In this document: positions 1 to 7,000 of the stretch, one piece after another
Layout: the number at the start of each line of letters is the position of its first letter
Numbering within the stretch: the stretch's first letter is position 1
NCBI GenBank assembly: GCA_028565635.1
Contig: JAOXYB010068689.1
Location: forward strand, 1-10,047
Source: Phoronis ovalis
Lineage: Eukaryota; Phoronida; Phoronidae
Length of the DNA: 10,047 nt
Reading direction: 5' to 3'
Translations under genes and position numbers: made by a program
The notes under the pieces: generated by a model
The model's database searches: none
The model's input: the letters and a program-made list of their open reading frames with translations, nothing else
Told to the model about the DNA's origin: nothing

Positions 1-585
1 TTACGGTAGCAATCCAAAAAAATACAGTAAAAAGTAGACAATCCAAATCCAAAATTTTCAACTCGGCTGCACACCCCACCAAAAAAAACCTGAGTACCCC
101 CGGGGTCTGATAATAGTCGGGGAAATACTGAAATGTTATGTTCAACACAATGTCATTGCCACTGGGTGACAGTTTTATTAGTGGTTATAAAGATAGACCT
201 AGGATAGAAAAACCTGTCCCTGTTGTTTAAACTTTGTTATTTGTATATGGCCCCAAGCTTTAATCAATAAAGGTATTCATTAAAATGTAAATTGATGTAA
301 ATAACTTAACTTTGAAAGTTGAAAGTCTTTCCTGTTTGTTGTTCTTAGTATGAACACAGAATCCATGTGATTTTATAAAAGAATTCTTGATCTTAAAACT
401 AATTGTAATTCAATTTGTTTTCGACATTGTTTTGAGTGGTCAGTTTAATGGATGAAAGGTTTCTTGGTATTTCAGGTATCTTTATTGTTATTTTACTAAA
501 ATTTCTTGTGGAGCTACATCATGCTGGTACATAATAAAAAATACATGTAATTGTGTGTATTTACAATTGATTTTCTATTTTGTAG
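1..585. other. 5' flank or upstream intron, no gene recognised
   Basis: No open frame, splice pair or core promoter could be supported here. The acceptor at 571-585 implies this is at least partly intronic. The first 125 bases hold short A-runs, a C-rich patch and a cccccgggg block near 99-107. That block recurs as cccccggg at about 5781-5788, which may mark fragments of a dispersed repeat. Confidence 0.5.
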
Positions 586-626
586 AATGCTGTCAAGATC
601 ACACACATCATTGCTATTCTAGCGAT
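586..626 (+). other. 5' UTR portion of the first visible exon
   Basis: A good acceptor (pyrimidine-rich ttttctattttgtag) ends at 585, so this exon is probably spliced to an upstream noncoding exon outside or at the left edge of the window. The main reading frame stays open back through this segment, so a longer N-terminus from an upstream exon is formally possible. Met at 627 is preferred because it puts the hydrophobic anchor at residues 18-37, close to where I recall it in human CPED1. Position -3 is G, an adequate initiation context. Confidence 0.55.
587..622 (+). promoter_or_regulatory. Possible upstream ORF (11 codons) in the CPED1 leader
   Basis: An ATG two bases after the predicted splice acceptor opens an 11-codon ORF (MLSRSHTSLLF) that stops at 620-622. 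This is four bases before the main ATG and in a different frame. If the leader is spliced as predicted, ribosomes would meet this uORF first and would need leaky scanning or near-immediate reinitiation to use the main start. The -3 base lies in an unseen upstream exon, so its initiation strength cannot be judged. Confidence 0.35.
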
Positions 627-1001
627 ATGAGAGCCATTTGGTTTCGTCTTCGCAGACTTTTAATGTCTCCACGTGAAATCTCTCTCTTTATTCTAACTCT
701 CACCACTATTTCTATGTTGATAACTTATCAAGTTTCTCGAAATATTCCAATACAGTCTGAACTGAAAGTATATATGCATTATGCCAAAGCCGATGGTATT
801 TATGACGAGGTGAAGATTTCACAAGGATATGACAAGTTCCCAACACCGAGAGCTGGTGACAGTGAAGGAAATGGAAATGTTATTTCTAGTCTACAAATTG
901 TGGATACTGTATCTGTCAGTGTCAGTATATCCCACAATGTGTCAGATGCAACTAATTCTGACAAAACATCACAGGGAACTCTTAAAGAAAAACTTCAACA
1001 G
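627..1001 (+). CDS. CPED1: CPED1 coding exon 1: signal anchor and linker (residues 1-125)
   Basis: This exon encodes a basic N-terminus (RLRR at residues 7-10) and then a hydrophobic stretch at about residues 18-37 (core LFILTLTTISMLITY). That is the arrangement of a type II signal anchor, with the rest of the protein in the Golgi or ER lumen or outside the cell. Residues 40-125 are a polar, low-complexity linker with an alternating Val/Ser run near 94-101 and one N-glycosylation sequon, NVS at 104-106. The linker shows no recognisable domain. The exon ends on a complete CAG codon before gtatgt, phase 0. Confidence 0.85.
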
Positions 1002-4000
1002 GTATGTATCTAAGTACTGAATGGCAGGAAAAGCAAATATTGTGATCTTTGCTGCATACTCCTCATACCAGTTGGCCAGGGTTGTTTTGTTTTTTCTGAA
1101 TTTTTGCATGTTCTGTAGCACAAGATTTGCTGGTAATAGCACTTCCCTGTGTCTGGCAGTTGTAAAATGGTGTTAATATGACTGTGTGTATTAAATATGC
1201 AGATTTGTTTAGAAATAAACTGCATATTTAAAAGTTTGTGTAAACTCTTACAAAAACATTAAGGAGATGTCCACTTGAGGAAATCATCAAACTGCACATG
1301 GAAAACCACATCAAATGATTTATAGACCCAATAAGCCACAGACCTATGTTTCTGTGAGGTTTCAGGATTATATCAATAGCCAGTGTTAATATTTTTTTTA
1401 ACTGATGGTCACAGCTACTGTTATAAATCTTAACAAAAAAACAACTAGTAAATGCCAGATAAGTCAAATTTACAAGATGGGATTTTATAGGTTAATACTT
1501 TTCCATTAAGTCAAACAAGTATGGATTATATTCATACCCTGAATTTCATTTTAATTTACCAAAATTGTGCTATTTTTATCACAAAAATGTCAGCAAGTGG
1601 TAGTCCAATTCTTGTCCTCTAGGAGATTGCAGCTATAACTAAATCATCAGCAGCAGAAGACAAGAATTGTACAAAAAAAGTAATTAACAGGAACATGGAG
1701 ATTCTAGATTAGAATATAAGGTTTATGGTTATTTTCAGTTCAATTTCCAGTTGGTATTTTGTTTTGTAAACATCATGCAAGGTGGATACAGAAAGTTTTG
1801 TACAAAAAAATGCTTGAATTTGAGTTTTAAAAAAAAAAATTTTACAAGCTCATTAATTGCACAAATGGTAAATTAAATTATAAGTTTTCAAGTACCTGTT
1901 AGGTTTAAATACAAATTGCATTTTGATTAAAATCATGTTTAAGAAATCAAATGAAATTTTCTGCAAGGATACTTGAGGCAACAGTATATTGTTCAGTTTA
2001 TTTGTTGCAACCTAAAAGGGAGCAAGTCTATTGGATTTGTATGTTTTCTTTCTTCTTTTTCTTCTTCCAATTTTCTGTTTTCTTTCTTCTTTTTCTTCTT
2101 CCAATTTTCTATCTAAAAGTGAAAGTTATTTTTTAACATCTTTTTAATTAATTTTATTGAAGAAACATGAGTAAGTTGTAATGGTTAATCCAGCAGGCTT
2201 CATAATTTGACATAGTACAGGCTCAGAGTCGGGAGAGTTGACCTTGAGGTCAAAAGGTCATCTAGAAGAATTCAAAATTTGAAAATGACGTAAAGGTTTG
2301 AGGAGGCAGATTTTTATGCATTAAGAGGTCATCAAGGATCGAGGGGGTCATTTTGAGGTCAAAACCCCCCAAAGCTGAATAGTTTTAAAATGATATTGAA
2401 GGGTGATTTAAAGGTCACGTAACATTCCTAAAAGTTAATAGCAGCAACCCTGCCTTTGCGAAAAGGCTACTATTTTAGACATTACTATTTACATGTAGTT
2501 GACATGTTATACATTTCTGTATAGACTTGCAGAAGTCCAGAATGTTTATTTTTTACTATTGGGTTTATTTTATTCTGATTATAAATGTTTCTTTGTAAGG
2601 TTCTATAAAGTGCATTAGAGTGAAAATCAGAAATATATAACACAATGTGAACTGATTTCAAAGCAGATGTTATGTGTTGTTGTATAAGGTTTTTTTCTAA
2701 ACAAACAATTTTTGTTAACATTTTTAGATAGTCTTGGGAAAGTCTAATCTCTTCAATCTCCAGTAGGTAACTCCAGATGAATGGAACCGTGACTCAGCCT
2801 GAAATAAACATTTACTTCCTACCCACAGCTTCCAGCAAGTTTCTCACAGATTTTCAATTATTGCATGTTATTTAACCCACTGATTGGATGTTATTTCACT
2901 ACAGATTATTTCCAGGTGTTTTTATGTCTACTGGCAATTGATGTCAATCAAACAGTTTGAATTTTTCAGACATTTTGTAGAGGCAGCTGATCCAGGGTTT
3001 TCTGACTTGTGTCTCTCTTTTCCTAAACTGGTTGAGAGAGAGTATTTTTTTGGCTAGATTTTAAATTCAAGACAAGGTTTTTTTTGGAAATATTACAAAT
3101 TTAATGGATATATTATGGGATTCGCCCAATCTGGTCTTTCCTAAATCCTGTTTTGGTTCACTTCATGTAAGATTTTCAAATCATTTGATGGTAATGTCTG
3201 CATGTTCACAGTTGACTTAAAACACAAATAATTGTGTGAAACTCAAAAATAAGAAATAAGGCTTTATGCATTTACAGGTTATCAATCAGTCAGGCAGATT
3301 TCAAAAAAAGTCCCACAACAATGAATGTGTAATGAATTGTTCATAAATGGCATTGCAAGGTCATGTAGAGGTCATTCAAAGGTCATAGAAGGCAACTGGC
3401 ATAGTTATTGTACTGGATTGCAGTTGACAGGTCAAAGTGTTTACATTTGAACATGTCATGTGTATAATATGATTGTTGTGTTCCTGCTAGACTTAGGCAA
3501 CCTGACAAAACATCAAAATCTTTGTGCAGGACATTATATGATATTTTCCATTTTTATACCGTACATGTTTTACAACCAAAATTGCATACTTCGAAAAATC
3601 CACATTTTTTCCCCGTAAAAAAGGATTTACAATAAAAAAAATTAAAAAATGATCACAAACTTAAAAATTTTAATGAAATCATTAAAATTATATTTTAATC
3701 ATAAATTAAAATGATATTATCAGAACAAAAGTAATAGAGTATCAAGAAATATCTTTTAGCAACTATTAGTATTTACATTCAATTTTCATCCAAGTATAAA
3801 ATTTCTTATTATTAATACAGCAATCTAGCTGCTAAATATTTGTATTATTCTTCTAATAGTAGAACTTGGTGTTAGTTGCACTTCATTTAAATTCTATGCA
3901 TTCATCATATATGAAAAGAAAATTGATTTTTATTGGCATGGAATATTTTTATCAGGAAATTGCTCATTCAGGAAATATATACTTGTATAGAACACTTGAT

Positions 4001-7000
4001 GAGCTAACAGTGCAGAAAGATCTGTGGTATTTCAGTTGTTATAACTGATAATATCTGACATGTTTAAATTCTAAATTAATAAACATGTACATCTGTAGAA
4101 AAAGAGAAATTTGAGTGGTTTATACATTTGTAGTGATAGATTTAATTACATAGGATCTCTGAAGTGTATTAATAAATACGTAGATGTTGTGGCATTTCAA
4201 ATGTTAAGATTCTGGCAATCATCTGGTATGTAGGTATAATTAAAAATATAATACTGCCTGGAGAAAATGTTAACACTTTGTGAGCTATACTAACCTGAGA
4301 AATTTTACTCATTTATAATTTGGATAGACAAGTGAACAGTAGTAGGCTAAGATTGTGTTTGCTCATATCTGTAATATCAGTAAAGTATGTGGTTTGGCAT
4401 CTTGCTGGTTGAAACTGTATTTATATACCAAGCCTTCAAAAGAGCTACTTCCACTTGAAATGTGTCCAACATGCCATTCACACATCACAATATTCAAATC
4501 AGCTATTTCAGATTGAGGAGTCATTCCTTGAAAGAATTTTTTTCTCTTTAACTATTTGAGATTGTTGCATAAATACGTATCTCATTTTTCTAAATCATTT
4601 TTGTACAATATTAGCGGAGTGACTCGTTTTGATTTAAATACATTTGGAATCTTGAACTTACAGCATAAAAGAAATTTCGTAACAGTACTTTATATTTGTA
4701 GTTTGTCCTCAAGTAATATTTGAAATTAATGCTTTTCCCAGATGTGTAATAGAAAATATACATACTTTGCTGTTTCTGATTAAAATCTAACTGGAAAAAT
4801 TCCCATATATAAAAGTGATCAAGTGCATAAGGCAACTTAGATTAATCAAGAAAAGTTTAGATTTATACTGTCAAGAGAATCATTACAAATATCCACATTT
4901 CCTATATACTTTTTTATAATCTAGTTAAATAATGTATTGCAGAATATCCAACTAAAGTTTAATGCATAAGAAAAGTTTTTCTGGAGGGGATTGATATTTT
5001 TTCAAAGATAGATGTTAACTTTAAATGAAGTTCCTTTTAATGAAAAGTTAAGATGAGCATTATTTTACTAATCTGGATAACAGAGATTGGGCGTAGATAC
5101 TGTATCTGATAGTAGTATCTATTTCTAACAAGGATTATTTTAACTTTTCTTACAAAAATAAAAAGGCCATAATTAGGCTGATCATCAAGTAGAATATGAT
5201 AAAAACCACATGTCTGTATTATAAAATATTCATGACTTCTTATGCAGTATCACAACTATCCTTAAAGGCTCCCAATGGGTATTTACAAGTGGTATGCAAT
5301 TAATTATTGTACCTTAGGCATTTTTGGGCATAAGTGATGATAAAATATTTATGCACTGTAGCTGTAAAGTTTATATACCTCCATGTGTGTACACCAAAAG
5401 TTTTAGATCTTTGAAGGGTCAATGGTACCAGTAAAGAAAGCACTCAGACTATTTCTATCTACTAGATGGCGTTAGTGTCCAGAACCAAATCAAATACAGT
5501 TCCAAGTTTTGTGAATGAATAATCACATACACTTCCCTACAGGGAGCTCTGTGCTTGTACGATTCATTCACAAAACACTGTGTGTTTGATTGTGCCCATG
5601 ACACTAGTACCACCTAGTGCATGCAAATGGTTAATTATGTCAGGAATTATAAGATATCTAGTTACCAGGTTTTTAAGGAGACAAAATTTAGAGAAAACAG
5701 TTTTGGCAAACAAAAGTTGTTTACTGGAACCAGTTTTCAAGAACTTGACCACCACCCCCTATCCATTTTTTTTGCGATTACCCCCGGGTAGTATTTATTA
5801 GCAAGGGGTTTGACTTACTTAGTTCAGCTGCTGACATTTAATGGAGGAATCAGTACCAGCTTATCTGCTATAAAGGCACCTCTATACAAATGTCTCCTAT
5901 GAACATCAGTTAATGTATATCCCATTTATGCCTCATAATATCCATATATAAAGACCTCCTGCTCATAATGGTCAAAACTCGTAACTAGTTTAGATGCCCT
6001 TTCTAGAGAGGCTTGACCATATGGTAAAAATCGCTCATTATTTCACACTGCATCAATGCATGTACATATAGCTGAGTTGATTTACCTACGTTTTCAGCTA
6101 ATGAAATTGTTAACAAGAAATTTTAATTGTTCAAAATAATCTTTGTAGATTGAGGCGACCATGTTACAGATCTCTAACATGAAACACAAGGTGGCATTAC
6201 TAGTCAGTGATTCAGAATTCCAAGTCAAGTTGTTACCAACATACTCTAGTTTACTAGAAAAACAAGGGTACAGGGTGTACAAGGCCAAGAACATTCCAAA
6301 TGGTATGATATTGTACAACATTTCATGAGTAAACTGTTGTGGCCTTTCCTGATTAGAGCCTATCAGTAATAGTTTTGACACATTTTTCTTGCCAGCAATA
6401 AACTGAATGAGTTATTTTCTGAAACTTCACTCCTGTGATGAAAAATTTCGTAAAGCTAAACAGTGTGAGAGAAAGATTAATCTGAGAAATTGTCAGAATT
6501 TCAGAACTACCTAACTTTGACTTCTTTCAGATCAAACCTGGAACAGTCTATTCTGTTTTAAGAACAAAAATGACTGCGACGAACAATACCTTGCTTACAT
6601 TGCTAAAGGGTCTTTCATTAAGATAAATAGAATACTACCACTCACAAGAAGTCTTGTGGCAAAAGACGAATTATGTCATACACTAAATCGTGTACGGAAT
6701 GTACCAGGTATTTAATGAAATTTGCTTGTTTCAATGTTTGTTGTACTCTCACAGATAATTTGCAGTAAGATCAGGTAGCATGATGTTAAACTTTGATTTC
6801 CTAAAATAAGTTATTCAGTGTTGTTTTTTCATAACTTTTTGCTTATAGATATGTTACCAAATCTCTTTTCAGTGATAAAGAGAAACAATATGGTACCAAC
6901 ATGCTTTGTTCTACCTTCCCAATATGAAGAATTCTTATTAACTGCTGCATCACAGGGAGACAATTCTAAATGGGTTGTACAAGATTTAGACAAAGATAAC

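Larger units (their letters stand above)
5449..5630. repeat. Foldback inverted repeat of about 180 bp, MITE-like
   Basis: The two arms (about 5449-5538 and 5541-5630) are imperfect reverse complements of each other. They include a perfect 15-bp pair (5506-5520 with 5562-5576) and a closely matching outer pair (5461-5479 with 5600-5618). The centre is ccctacaggg with almost no loop. This long hairpin could be a foldback or MITE-type nonautonomous element. I could not identify clear target-site duplications at its edges, and no transposase is present. Confidence 0.7.
1002..6148 (+). other. Intron 1 (5147 bp)
   Basis: It starts gtatgtatc and ends ctttgtag. It is far longer than the other introns (141-552 bp) and is AT-rich. 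I found no coding exon in it: short open frames at 1951-2136, 3866-4048, 5580-5801 and on the minus strand have no recognisable protein and no splice context, and exons 1 and 2 already join in frame. It contains the AGGTCA clusters, the 34-bp duplication, the AT palindrome and the foldback repeat listed separately. Outside these I see only unannotated AT-rich sequence. As the first large intron it is a natural place for enhancers, which is inference. Confidence 0.8.

Noticed and set aside
1-130. Terminal inverted relation between the left edge and the G-rich right edge
   Set aside because: Only short ccacc/ggtgg and ccccggg words are shared; I could not extend them into an alignment.
264-272. 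AATAAA at about 266 as the polyadenylation site of an upstream gene
   Set aside because: AATAAA is frequent by chance in AT-rich DNA and no coding sequence precedes it.
555-626. Upstream extension of the exon 1 open frame from a GTG
   Set aside because: It crosses the predicted splice acceptor, starts at a non-ATG codon and would put extra residues before the anchor. Met at 627 fits the family better.
1951-2136. Open frame of 61 codons with a long Phe-rich run
   Set aside because: The phenylalanines come from translating the duplicated pyrimidine tract. It is low complexity, not a membrane protein.
3858-4048. Possible extra exon in intron 1 (60-codon frame)
   Set aside because: No similarity to the CPED1 linker, and neither a suitable acceptor nor a phase-compatible donor bounds it.
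5580-5801. Open frame of 73 codons on +, overlapped by one of 63 codons on -
   Set aside because: Both run across the right arm of the foldback repeat, have no recognisable protein, and lack splice context. Exons 1 and 2 of CPED1 join without them.
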